DNA of 64,000 bases from a virus. This document shows positions 7,725-14,679 of this stretch, piece by piece; the first letter of the stretch is position 1, and each line of letters opens with the position of its first letter. The notes under the pieces were generated by a model. The model ran no database searches and was not told where the DNA came from. It saw nothing but the letters and a program-made list of their open reading frames with translations. The stretch is from IMG/VR virus record IMGVR_UViG_3300032116_000082, positions 1-64,000 of that record. One strand, given 5' to 3'. A program made the translations under genes and the position numbers.

Positions 7725-8105
7725 ATGCCCAAAGATCAGCCTGATCGTCGTCACATCCGTTTGGTTTCCAACGAAGAGCTCCGCGAGCTGATTCAGTCGC
7801 GAACGAGCAACGGGTTTGTCAACATGCTCCATCCCCTAGAGCTGGACATCCCGCGCGAGGTGTTGGACCAGTGGACCAGAACGTCGCTTCAGGCGCTACG
7901 GGATGAGTTGCCACGCGCTGCGGACTCCGCCCGTGCGGAGATCGAGCGCGGCATTCAGCAGCGCGTGGACTTCCTGGCGTGGCTGCAAACCCAGGAGCAG
8001 GACCAGGTGTTCATGGCAATCTACCCGGCCGACCTGGACGGGCTGGACGACCTGGACGACCTGGACGAAGTCATCGAGAATCTACCACCCGATCTGCCGT
8101 TCTAA
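7725..8105 (+). CDS. acidic hypothetical protein with SSB-like C-terminal tip
   Basis: 126 residues with GGAG 5 bases before the ATG. The C-terminal quarter is made of an acidic repeat (DLDGLDDLDDLDEVIE) and ends in PPDLPF. The last residues resemble the acidic D-x-P-F tip by which SSB proteins recruit partners. The rest is helical. It lies just upstream of the tyrosine recombinase. The acidic tail could recruit a DNA-processing enzyme or mimic DNA; neither can be shown from sequence. Confidence 0.6.
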   Translation: MPKDQPDRRHIRLVSNEELRELIQSRTSNGFVNMLHPLELDIPREVLDQWTRTSLQALRDELPRAADSARAEIERGIQQRVDFLAWLQTQEQDQVFMAIYPADLDGLDDLDDLDEVIENLPPDLPF

Positions 8106-8121
8106 ACCGCCGGAGACAGCG

Positions 8122-9093
8122 ATGGTGTGCCAAGAGGCACTTTCTGCCTGGGAGCGGCTGCTCCTGGAGCGTGGGAGCACCAGTACTCGCACGCGGGAGA
8201 ACTATCGTCAGCAACTTAAACGGATCAGCACCCAGGTCGACCTCACGGCCCCACCAGAACAGGTCGCTCACGCCCTGCACACCTATCGTCAGCAGCTGCA
8301 GCAGCGATTTGAGTCTGGCAAGATCAGCCGGAGCTACATTCGCCTCCAAGTGGCGGCCTTGCGGTCCTTCTATGGCACCTTGGTCTCCGCCAAGCTCTAC
8401 CCGTCCGATCCGACGACCGGGCTTCGCTCGATCGCAAGTGACGAAGGGGCGCCGCGGAACCTGGCGTCCCAAGATGTGGATCGTCTGTTTGCCGCCTTGG
8501 ACATCACGGCACCGAACGGGCTGCGGGACCTGTGCATGGTGTGGCTCTACTACCATTCCCTGCGCAACAGCGAGGTTGCCAATCTCAGCACTGACGAGGT
8601 GACCTATTCAGCACGGGAAGAGGCGGTCGTGCTGACCTTTAAGGCCAAAGGTGGCAAGGTCCGCACGGTCGTGCTGGTCCCGGAGGCAGGACGCCTGCTG
8701 GCGCAGCACCTGTTACAGCAGTACGCCCCGGCCGACTGGTCGTACGCCGACCCGGATCAGCTGTTTCCGTCGTTCGATTTGCTGCTGAGTCGCGTGCTCA
8801 AGGGCAAGGTGTTGCCCGTGTTTCTTCACAACGGTCGGCAGATGACCCGACGCGTGTCGAACCAGCTGTTTGCCAAGTATCGGGAGAAGGCCGGACTTGG
8901 TCATGTGGTGCCGCACATGCTGCGACATACCTGCGCGACGAACCTGCTCAACGCCGACGTCGACCTGCGCACCGTGCAAGAGATCTTGGGTCACGCCTCT
9001 ATTCGGCAGACCGAGCGGTACACCGCGGTCTTGACGAGCCGCAAACAGCAAGCGATGAATCGACTCCCTCGTCCGGCGGTGGTTCATGGTTGA
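8122..9093 (+). CDS. tyrosine site-specific recombinase
   Basis: 323 residues from the ATG at 8122, 16 bases after the preceding stop. The N-terminal SAM-like core-binding domain (about 1-100) contains TRENYRQQL and SYIRLQVAALRSFYG. The catalytic domain has the complete residue set: R148 (HSLRNSEV), a lysine in the KAKGGK beta-hairpin, H265 and R268 (HMLRHTCATN), H291 (LGHASI) and the nucleophile Y300 (TERYTAV). It resembles XerC/D and phage integrases in length and motifs. It overlaps the RuvB-like gene by 8 bases. No excisionase or att site is visible nearby, so integration, dimer resolution or DNA circularisation are all possible. Confidence 0.93.
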   Translation: MVCQEALSAWERLLLERGSTSTRTRENYRQQLKRISTQVDLTAPPEQVAHALHTYRQQLQQRFESGKISRSYIRLQVAALRSFYGTLVSAKLYPSDPTTGLRSIASDEGAPRNLASQDVDRLFAALDITAPNGLRDLCMVWLYYHSLRNSEVANLSTDEVTYSAREEAVVLTFKAKGGKVRTVVLVPEAGRLLAQHLLQQYAPADWSYADPDQLFPSFDLLLSRVLKGKVLPVFLHNGRQMTRRVSNQLFAKYREKAGLGHVVPHMLRHTCATNLLNADVDLRTVQEILGHASIRQTERYTAVLTSRKQQAMNRLPRPAVVHG

Positions 9094-10333
9094 TCCCGGT
9101 CTTATCGCCTTTGGCGGTCTGGTCATGTTTTGGGTGACCAGTCTGATGCGTCCGCATAGTCAACGCGGTCCGTGGCGGCAGAAGTTCTCGACGGAGAGTA
9201 CTGCCTACAACTACAGCTTACAGTTTCGTCCAGAGATGCGGCTGACGGCAGCGGCTATCGAGGAGCTGGCGGAGCTGGATCGCCAGGTCGAGGCGCTGCT
9301 CAACGCGCCCACGGCGCTGGCAACCGCCGAGGATATCGGCGTGGTGGCCTTCAAGCCGGACGAGCCGACGTCGTTGGCCGACTTCGACGGGCAGCGGCAT
9401 ATCGTGCGTCCGGTGCAGCTGGCCATACAGGCACTCGAGCCGTCAAAGCGGGTGCTCAACCACAAGCTGTTGACCGGGATGCCAGGTCTCGGCAAGACCC
9501 TGCTGGCCAAGGTCATCGCCAACGATCTGCGTGTGCGTTCAGAGTCCCTGGGCCTGTCTGCCTTGCCGTTCATCGAGACCTACGCGGCGAACCTGAACTC
9601 GATCGCCGCGCTCGATGAGCAGGCCAAGCGCCTGGTCGATCGGGGCGGGATTTGGTTCATTGACGAGATTCACGTCCTCAACAAGGAGCTCGCCACTAAG
9701 CTGTACCTGCTGATGGAAGACGGTCGCTATCCGTTCGACGGCAGTAGCACGCCGACCGAGATGCCGAACGTCATGATTATCGGTGCCACCACCGACTACG
9801 GCGCGCTGCACAGCGCCCTTAAGCGCCGCTTTGGCGAGCCGTTGATGGTGCGTGCCCTGACCCGCGACGAGCTGCGGGCCATGGCAGAAAAGCTCGGCCG
9901 AATCACGGCGGAAGCAACCGACTTTCTGGTCAGCCGGTGCTGGCAGTCTGGTGCGCCATTCGAGCTCAAGATCCTGTTCCGCGAATGTCGAATCTTTGCT
10001 ACGGCTCAAGGCAAGGACGAGATCACTCGCGAGGTGGTGCAGGACGTGTTCGACACGTACGAGATCGACCAACACGGGCTTCGCCCTGCGGACCGCGGCG
10101 TGATCGCGGCGCTCTTCCAGCGCCCGCGGTACCGTGGCAAGGACCAGGCGTTCTACTGCTACGGCGGCTCTGAGTCCGACGTGTGTGCCGTCGCCAAGCT
10201 GGACAAGGCCGAGTTTCAGGAAACCATTCGGCCCAAGCTGATGAGTCGCGGGTTTCTGGAGGTTCGATCCGGAGTCGGCTTGGCGCTAACGGACAAAGCG
10301 GTCAACGAATACGAGGCGCTCAAAGTATGCTGA
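9086..10333 (+). CDS. RuvB-like AAA+ ATPase with hydrophobic N-terminus
   Basis: 415 residues, start inside the end of the recombinase gene. The AAA+ core has Walker A GMPGLGKT (131-138), Walker B IWFIDEIHVLN (189-199), sensor-1 IIGATTDYG (231-239) and a candidate arginine finger at LKRRFG (R247/R248). A winged-helix-like C-terminal domain follows, as in RuvB. RuvB drives Holliday-junction branch migration with RuvA; no RuvA or RuvC is seen here. Unlike RuvB, it begins with a hydrophobic segment (residues 5-21, GLIAFGGLVMFWVTSLM) that could anchor it in the membrane. A later start at M51 would remove this, but only the first start gives the 8-base overlap typical of this operon. Confidence 0.85.
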   Translation: MVDPGLIAFGGLVMFWVTSLMRPHSQRGPWRQKFSTESTAYNYSLQFRPEMRLTAAAIEELAELDRQVEALLNAPTALATAEDIGVVAFKPDEPTSLADFDGQRHIVRPVQLAIQALEPSKRVLNHKLLTGMPGLGKTLLAKVIANDLRVRSESLGLSALPFIETYAANLNSIAALDEQAKRLVDRGGIWFIDEIHVLNKELATKLYLLMEDGRYPFDGSSTPTEMPNVMIIGATTDYGALHSALKRRFGEPLMVRALTRDELRAMAEKLGRITAEATDFLVSRCWQSGAPFELKILFRECRIFATAQGKDEITREVVQDVFDTYEIDQHGLRPADRGVIAALFQRPRYRGKDQAFYCYGGSESDVCAVAKLDKAEFQETIRPKLMSRGFLEVRSGVGLALTDKAVNEYEALKVC

Positions 10334-11169
10334 TGGTGGCGTACCGCGCGGAGGCACGGGTGATCGCAAACCTGCAAAAGGCCATTGTGGCGACGGAGGC
10401 GACACACGAAGTGGCGGTATTGCTGCGTCAACCGCGGGACCTGCTCGGCCTCCGTCACGATGCCGAGCTGGCCACCGTGGTCGTCCTTGATCTCCGTACG
10501 CTCGACATCCATACCGCGGTCACGGTATCAACGGACACGCTCCATACCAATGCGTTCGCCAAAGTCGTTGTCGTTGCGGCGTTGCAGCCTAAGCTGCAGG
10601 AGCAGTGCCGCCTGTACGAACTAGGCCGGGCCGGAGTCGCCTCGTTGCCGTCTCCGGACCAGGCCGAGCAGGCGTGGTGGTGGACGCAGTTCATTGAAAG
10701 TCACATCACGTTTGATATCGTGGCCGCGGCTCACCAAGACTTGGCTGCTCTGATGCCGTCTGGTGAGCGTGGCGAATTCCTGCTGCGTGTCGCCCAGCTG
10801 GCTCACCTGCCTAGTATAAAGAGCCTCTCCGACCGTCTCTACCCTGGAGACAGTTACAGCATGTCGTACAAACGACGCCGGTTGTGGGAGGAGTGCCGCC
10901 GGTTGCACTTGGGCACCCCGGAAGCAGTGCTGGCCGCAACCCGCCTGATGTTGATCAAGTTCATTCTGGATGCGGATCAGTGGACGCTCAACCGGGTGGC
11001 TCGGTACTTTGGTGTCGATACGTCCCGGAATTTCAACCGTAGCTGCAAGACGAGGTATAGTCTGTCGGTCAAAGACATTCGACGAATGCCTCGAGACTCC
11101 ATAGTTGCCAAGGCCACGGAGATGTTCGTGTCGAACGCTCCATGGTCGGTCCTGCTGCAAGAACCATAG
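10327..11169 (+). CDS. receiver-like / AraC-type HTH regulator
   Basis: 280 residues from the ATG at 10327, overlapping the RuvB-like gene by 7 bases. Residues about 28-115 have the strand/helix rhythm of a response-regulator receiver: VVVLDLRT places D55 at the phosphorylation position and KVVVVAAL matches beta-4. The conserved Thr/Ser and Lys are missing (ALQ, SLPSP). Residues about 205-262 match an AraC-type HTH (WTLNRVARYFGVDTSRNFNRSCKTRYSLSVKDIRRM). This suggests a DNA-binding regulator with an atypical, perhaps unphosphorylated, input domain. It ends the recombinase operon. Confidence is good for the HTH and moderate for the receiver. Confidence 0.65.
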   Translation: MLMVAYRAEARVIANLQKAIVATEATHEVAVLLRQPRDLLGLRHDAELATVVVLDLRTLDIHTAVTVSTDTLHTNAFAKVVVVAALQPKLQEQCRLYELGRAGVASLPSPDQAEQAWWWTQFIESHITFDIVAAAHQDLAALMPSGERGEFLLRVAQLAHLPSIKSLSDRLYPGDSYSMSYKRRRLWEECRRLHLGTPEAVLAATRLMLIKFILDADQWTLNRVARYFGVDTSRNFNRSCKTRYSLSVKDIRRMPRDSIVAKATEMFVSNAPWSVLLQEP

Positions 11170-11198
11170 GCGCCGTCGAAAGACGGCGCTTTCGTTTA
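11170..11198 (+). terminator. rho-independent terminator
   Basis: 8-bp stem GCGCCGTC (11170-11177) / GACGGCGC (11182-11189) with a GAAA tetraloop, followed by TTTCGTTT. It starts directly at the stop codon of the regulator gene. Confidence 0.9.
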
Positions 11199-11199
11199 T

Positions 11200-11405
11200 G
11201 GGGATTCCGTGCCCCTTGTTTTGCGCGGCGGGAGCCGGGAGTGTGAGGCTAAAGAAAACCCACCAAAACGGCAGATTAAGACACCATAACGTAAGGATGC
11301 GGCCGATAGTGTTTCGTTAGGAAACGGGTCAGTGATTCGTATCACAAAGCTGTCCTTCCAGGTAACGAACTCGGCCTTTTACAGTACCGACCTCAGCTGG
11401 ATCTT
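11200..11405 (+). promoter_or_regulatory. non-coding region, probable promoter region
   Basis: About 200 bases without a convincing gene on either strand, between a terminator and the possible sigma factor gene. It must hold the promoter for the downstream genes, but I see no clear -35/-10 pair. A weak candidate is TTTACA (11380-11385) and TCTTAT (11402-11407), spaced 16 bases apart. It includes an A-rich stretch (AAAGAAAACCCACCAAAAC). No long direct repeats seen. Confidence 0.35.
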
Positions 11406-11439
11406 ATGCGCAACCACAAACTGCTGAGGGGTTGCGCAT
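11406..11439 (+). promoter_or_regulatory. hairpin covering the start codon of the possible sigma factor gene
   Basis: Perfect 10-bp inverted repeat ATGCGCAACC (11406-11415) / GGTTGCGCAT (11430-11439) with a 14-base loop. The right arm contains the first two bases of the ATG at 11438, and the loop holds the GAGGGG ribosome binding sequence (11427-11432, partly in the stem). In RNA this would hide the start codon. As DNA it could also be an operator. No U-tract follows, so it is not a terminator. Confidence 0.6.
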
Positions 11440-12172
11440 GAACGGTACAGAACAGTCGCTAGCGGATAGGTGCCGGTCTGTAGGTGAAGTGGTTTGTCAC
11501 CTGGGCGGCTTCGTACGCCGCCAGCTCAACAAGAAGCTCGAAGAGCCGATCTCAGATACCGATTGGCAACAGCATGGTCGAGTCGCGGTCTTCTTGGCCT
11601 TTCTGAACCTAGACGGCAATCCGGATCGACCAGACGGATTCGATTGGTATGCCAAGTCCTTCGTGGCCAAGGCCCTTTCCATTCTGCAGCAAATCACCAT
11701 TGGCAGCGAAAGCGACGTCTACGATCGAATCGTTCGGTGTCGCCAACGGCGATCGGCCAGGAACGTAGATGAGCTGCGCTGGGATTGTTGGGCCTCCGCC
11801 TCGCTCGATGACATTGCGGGCCATCGCGCGGTTGAGGATTTCAGTCTTGACCTAATGGCCCCTACATCGTTGGAGCAGATGTATGAGTTTGAACGGGCGG
11901 CGGCACGTCCGCAGGTCGATGACGCACTGGTCCAGGAGCTCACAAAGAACCTCAAGCCGCAAGAGGCGGTGTGGTTGATCCGTCGCTATCGCGACGGCGT
12001 GCCGACGGCGATTCTGGCGGAAGAACTCTGCCGCAAGAACGTCAAGTATCAGACACCGGATGGACAGGTCCGCGCTATCCGGTGCATTGATGTCGCGGTT
12101 CATCGTGCGCGAGCCAAGGCGCGCAAGTTTCTCAACAGCCGTTGGCAACAGTTGGCCGCAGAAGTGTCGTGA
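11438..12172 (+). CDS. possible RNA polymerase sigma factor
   Basis: 244 residues from the ATG at 11438 (a TTG two codons earlier is the alternative). Residues about 168-232 look like sigma region 4: LTKNLKPQEAVWLIRRYRDG, AILAEELC, an insert, then IDVAVHRARAKARKFL, the recognition-helix and RAR-K-L ending of sigma-70-like proteins. The N-terminal half (YAKSFVAKALSIL and the acidic middle) could be a divergent region 2, but it is weakly conserved. If it is a sigma factor it would direct host polymerase to phage promoters. Its start codon lies in a hairpin, and a 200-base non-coding region precedes it. It could also be another HTH regulator. Confidence 0.5.
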   Translation: MNGTEQSLADRCRSVGEVVCHLGGFVRRQLNKKLEEPISDTDWQQHGRVAVFLAFLNLDGNPDRPDGFDWYAKSFVAKALSILQQITIGSESDVYDRIVRCRQRRSARNVDELRWDCWASASLDDIAGHRAVEDFSLDLMAPTSLEQMYEFERAAARPQVDDALVQELTKNLKPQEAVWLIRRYRDGVPTAILAEELCRKNVKYQTPDGQVRAIRCIDVAVHRARAKARKFLNSRWQQLAAEVS

Positions 12173-12210
12173 ATATCCAGTTGAGACTCAAGGCACTTGC
12201 CTCAGCCCCC

Positions 12211-12390
12211 ATGCCAAACCTCGTAGAAGTTGTAGAACTCGATCCGGCGTACAAATTCAGCCCCCTGGTAGATATCATCGACGCGGCGATTGCCAAACGG
12301 CGGTTACTCAAACTTCGCACTCTTGAGGGCGACGCCCTCGTCATTCGTACGGACGTCCTTCATAGCCTCGCCATCCGAGAAACCCACTAA
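12211..12390 (+). CDS. hypothetical protein
   Basis: 59 residues from the ATG at 12211, or 73 residues from the GTG at 12169, which overlaps the preceding TGA (GTGA) and is an equally plausible start by the habits of this genome. Small alpha/beta protein. The TAA overlaps the ATG of the nuclease gene. Not recognised. Confidence 0.5.
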   Translation: MPNLVEVVELDPAYKFSPLVDIIDAAIAKRRLLKLRTLEGDALVIRTDVLHSLAIRETH

Positions 12391-13391
12391 TGCCCATCAT
12401 CGGTTACGTATGCCCACCTGGCGGAGAAGCCCCTGGTCGGCAGAACCACGTCGAGTATTGCCTGAAGGACTGTCAACAGCAGTGTGTGACCCCGCCGCTT
12501 CTTGCGGCCATGTGGAAGGCAGACACCGGCAACTATCACCAAGGCGACTACATTTCCGCGTCCATGCTGGCCGGGTCGGGCTGCGGTCGCCAGGTGATGT
12601 TGGAGCGGTATCAGGACTTCTACGACCTGCCGACCAAGCGGTATTGGCCGTTCCGCGGTACGCACGCCCACGCGATTATCGAAGGCGCGGGGGATATCAT
12701 TGCCAAGTATGGATGGCTGCAGGAAATCCGTATGGCGACGAAGCTCGAGTACGAGCTCCCGCAGCCGGTCTTCGATGAGCACGGGAACTGGACGGGCGAC
12801 TACGATTCGTCCAAAAACCTGGAAATCGTCGTGCGTGGGACCACCGATGCGTACAATCCGTACTCGCGGACCTTGACGGACATGAAGAGCATGGCCGACA
12901 AGAAGGTCGAGATGATGATCAAGGGGTCAACGCCGGGGACGTACTCAAAGCATTTGCAGGATTCGTGGGTCGCCCAGCTGAACATCTACCGCTACTTGAT
13001 CTCGAAGACGGAGATTCCGGATTGGGTTCACACCGCCTTCAAGGAGCATGGGCTTCCGAAGCTCAAGGGAAAGCTGTTCCCTGCCCCGACTAAGCTCTTT
13101 ATCCAGGGCATCGCCATGATGAGCCATCCGGTATCCGGCTCAAAGTTGGCACACAAGGAACGCGGCAAGGTCACGCTGTACGACATCGACCACGTGCCGG
13201 TGTGGTCGATCGAAGAAACCGAAGACTTTATTCGTCCGCGTGCCCTGGAGTGGTATCGGGCGCTCAACCTCAAGATCACCCCGCCGGTTGTGTCGAAAGA
13301 CAAAGAATGGCTGTGTCGGAATTGTGCCTTCCACGAAAAGGTGTGTTTTCCGGCACAAGAACGCGACTCGCAGGAGCAGTCGAGTGACTGA
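12390..13391 (+). CDS. Cas4/RecB-like PD-(D/E)XK nuclease with Fe-S cysteines
   Basis: 333 residues, start sharing a base with the previous TAA. The nuclease core shows ISASMLAGSGCGRQVMLERY (C65), GTHAHAIIE, the catalytic set D153 (RGTTDAY), D164-x-K166 (LTDMKS), and the RecB-type glutamine motif SWVAQLNIYRYL (Q196). The C-terminal C309-x2-C312-x6-C319 with C65 gives the four cysteines that hold a 4Fe-4S cluster in Cas4 and AddB. An extra N-terminal group (C8, C24, C28, C32) is not typical and may bind zinc. Such enzymes resect DNA ends. The SSB gene lies two genes downstream, so recombination or end processing during replication is likely. Confidence 0.88.
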   Translation: MPIIGYVCPPGGEAPGRQNHVEYCLKDCQQQCVTPPLLAAMWKADTGNYHQGDYISASMLAGSGCGRQVMLERYQDFYDLPTKRYWPFRGTHAHAIIEGAGDIIAKYGWLQEIRMATKLEYELPQPVFDEHGNWTGDYDSSKNLEIVVRGTTDAYNPYSRTLTDMKSMADKKVEMMIKGSTPGTYSKHLQDSWVAQLNIYRYLISKTEIPDWVHTAFKEHGLPKLKGKLFPAPTKLFIQGIAMMSHPVSGSKLAHKERGKVTLYDIDHVPVWSIEETEDFIRPRALEWYRALNLKITPPVVSKDKEWLCRNCAFHEKVCFPAQERDSQEQSSD

Positions 13392-13668
13392 GTCCTTGCT
13401 GCCAGAAAACCTGCCGTGGTATGGGTACTGCCCAGTGCAGATTGAAGGAGAAATAGACGGTTACCACTATTACTTTCGTGCCCGTGGAACGCGGTGGACG
13501 TTTCAGATCGCAGACGTCCCTCACAAAGACCCCATCGACGCCCCAAACTTCATGGAAGGACGCATCGATGCGGAGTTTGCGGCCGGGTGGATGCCCCATC
13601 CGCTCGCTAGAGCGCTTGTCGACTGGGCCCTTGCCGTCTATCAAGCGGAACGTAGTCGCTCCCAGTAA
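13384..13668 (+). CDS. hypothetical protein
   Basis: 94 residues from a GTG overlapping the nuclease stop by 8 bases. Aromatic-rich N-terminal half (LPWYGYCPV, DGYHYYFRARGTRWTFQI) suggests a small beta-sheet domain; a C-terminal helix follows. It sits between the nuclease and SSB genes, so it may take part in DNA processing. Not recognised. Confidence 0.55.
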   Translation: MTESLLPENLPWYGYCPVQIEGEIDGYHYYFRARGTRWTFQIADVPHKDPIDAPNFMEGRIDAEFAAGWMPHPLARALVDWALAVYQAERSRSQ

Positions 13669-13728
13669 GAATTCCCCTGGGTCAGTCAACCAGTACGCAG
13701 CACTTCTTATCATCTCAACGAGGAACGC

Positions 13729-14253
13729 ATGGCCAAGTCACTCCGCTTCAAAGTCCACAACTGTAAGGCAGTCTCGCGCAACTCCCTGATGGTGTTTGAT
13801 CTCGCGGTTGGGTACGAGGAGAACGGGCAGTTCATTGGCGTCATGGATGTCCGTGGCTGCTGGCTCAAGCAGAAGAGCGACGGCTCGGGAAACTACGTGT
13901 CGTTCCCGTCGAAGCTGCGGGTTACTAAGGAAGGCGAGGCGGCAGTCGATGACAACGGCTACAAGATCTACGACAACATCGTCGACATGTATCTCGAGAA
14001 GGGCGCCAATCCGGAGAAGCCGGACACGCGGGCGCCGACGCAGGCGGCGTGGGGGTTTCGGAAGTGGCTGATTCAGGAGGCCACCACGGCATATCAGCAG
14101 CTCTCTTCGTCTGAGAGCGGTCGCGGCGCGGCCAAGCCTGCGTCAGCGCCCAGCCGAGCGGCGGCTAAGCCTGCGCCGAAGCCTGCGGCGGCACCGACTG
14201 CGGTGGCGGACGATTACGCGGATGACGACGACGATTCGGCGTTCCCGTTCTAA
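13729..14253 (+). CDS. ssb: single-stranded DNA-binding protein
   Basis: 174 residues with GAGGAA before the ATG. Residues about 1-115 look like an OB fold rich in aromatic and basic residues (VMDVRGCWLKQKSDGSGNYVSFPSKLR). An alanine/proline-rich linker follows (about 128-158), and the protein ends in an acidic tip (DDDDDSAFPF) of the kind SSB proteins use to recruit helicases and nucleases. It would coat single-stranded DNA during replication and recombination. The fold assignment rests mainly on layout and tip. Confidence 0.8.
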   Translation: MAKSLRFKVHNCKAVSRNSLMVFDLAVGYEENGQFIGVMDVRGCWLKQKSDGSGNYVSFPSKLRVTKEGEAAVDDNGYKIYDNIVDMYLEKGANPEKPDTRAPTQAAWGFRKWLIQEATTAYQQLSSSESGRGAAKPASAPSRAAAKPAPKPAAAPTAVADDYADDDDDSAFPF

Positions 14254-14256
14254 TCG

Positions 14257-14604
14257 GTGTCTGCGCCGCCAGAACTGAGCTATGCCGCAGTAGCGGCAAC
14301 CCTTGAATTGTCACGTCTGCGCAGCCTCATGATGGTCGGGGCTGCGCTCGTGACCAAGTTTCCCGCGGAAGAAGATTGGTGGGCGCTCGTGGCCGACCCT
14401 GACTATGTGGAATCGTTGAACGCGTTGGCGGAAGTCATTAATGACATTCGTCATGATGCCAAGATCAACGAGGCACTAGATCCTGAGGCCGTCGCTAGTG
14501 CCGCCGACAATCATCACGGACGCGCGGTCGAAGCGGTTCAGGTAGTCGCAGAACGTCTTGAAGTGCCCCCAGAGGACCTGCTCAACGTGCTGATTACTGG
14601 TTGA
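14257..14604 (+). CDS. hypothetical protein
   Basis: 115 residues from a GTG 3 bases after the SSB stop. Entirely helical in appearance, acidic, with no membrane span or cysteines. Not recognised. Its position between ssb and the ribonucleotide reductase gene gives no firm hint. Confidence 0.55.
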   Translation: MSAPPELSYAAVAATLELSRLRSLMMVGAALVTKFPAEEDWWALVADPDYVESLNALAEVINDIRHDAKINEALDPEAVASAADNHHGRAVEAVQVVAERLEVPPEDLLNVLITG

Positions 14605-14641
14605 GCCAGTCGTACAACCCACCCCCAATCCGCAAACCAGG

Positions 14642-14673
14642 CCCGTTGGCGACCTACTTGTCCCAACGGGAGG
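14642..14673 (+). promoter_or_regulatory. hairpin next to the ribosome binding site of the ribonucleotide reductase gene
   Basis: 8-bp inverted repeat CCCGTTGG (14642-14649) / CCAACGGG (14663-14670) with a 13-base loop. The right arm runs into the Shine-Dalgarno sequence GGGAGG (14668-14673) before the ATG at 14680. This could limit ribosome access, or be a weak attenuator. The leader is far too short for a classical cobalamin riboswitch. Confidence 0.5.
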
Positions 14674-14679
14674 ATATTC

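Noticed and set aside
8000-9200. attP or core-type repeat near the tyrosine recombinase
   Set aside because: No convincing direct or inverted repeats of the expected size were seen near the gene, so no attachment site is annotated.
14605-14679. Cobalamin riboswitch before the class II reductase gene
   Set aside because: The leader is only 75 bases and lacks a visible B12-box; a full riboswitch needs about 200 bases. Only the short hairpin is supported.
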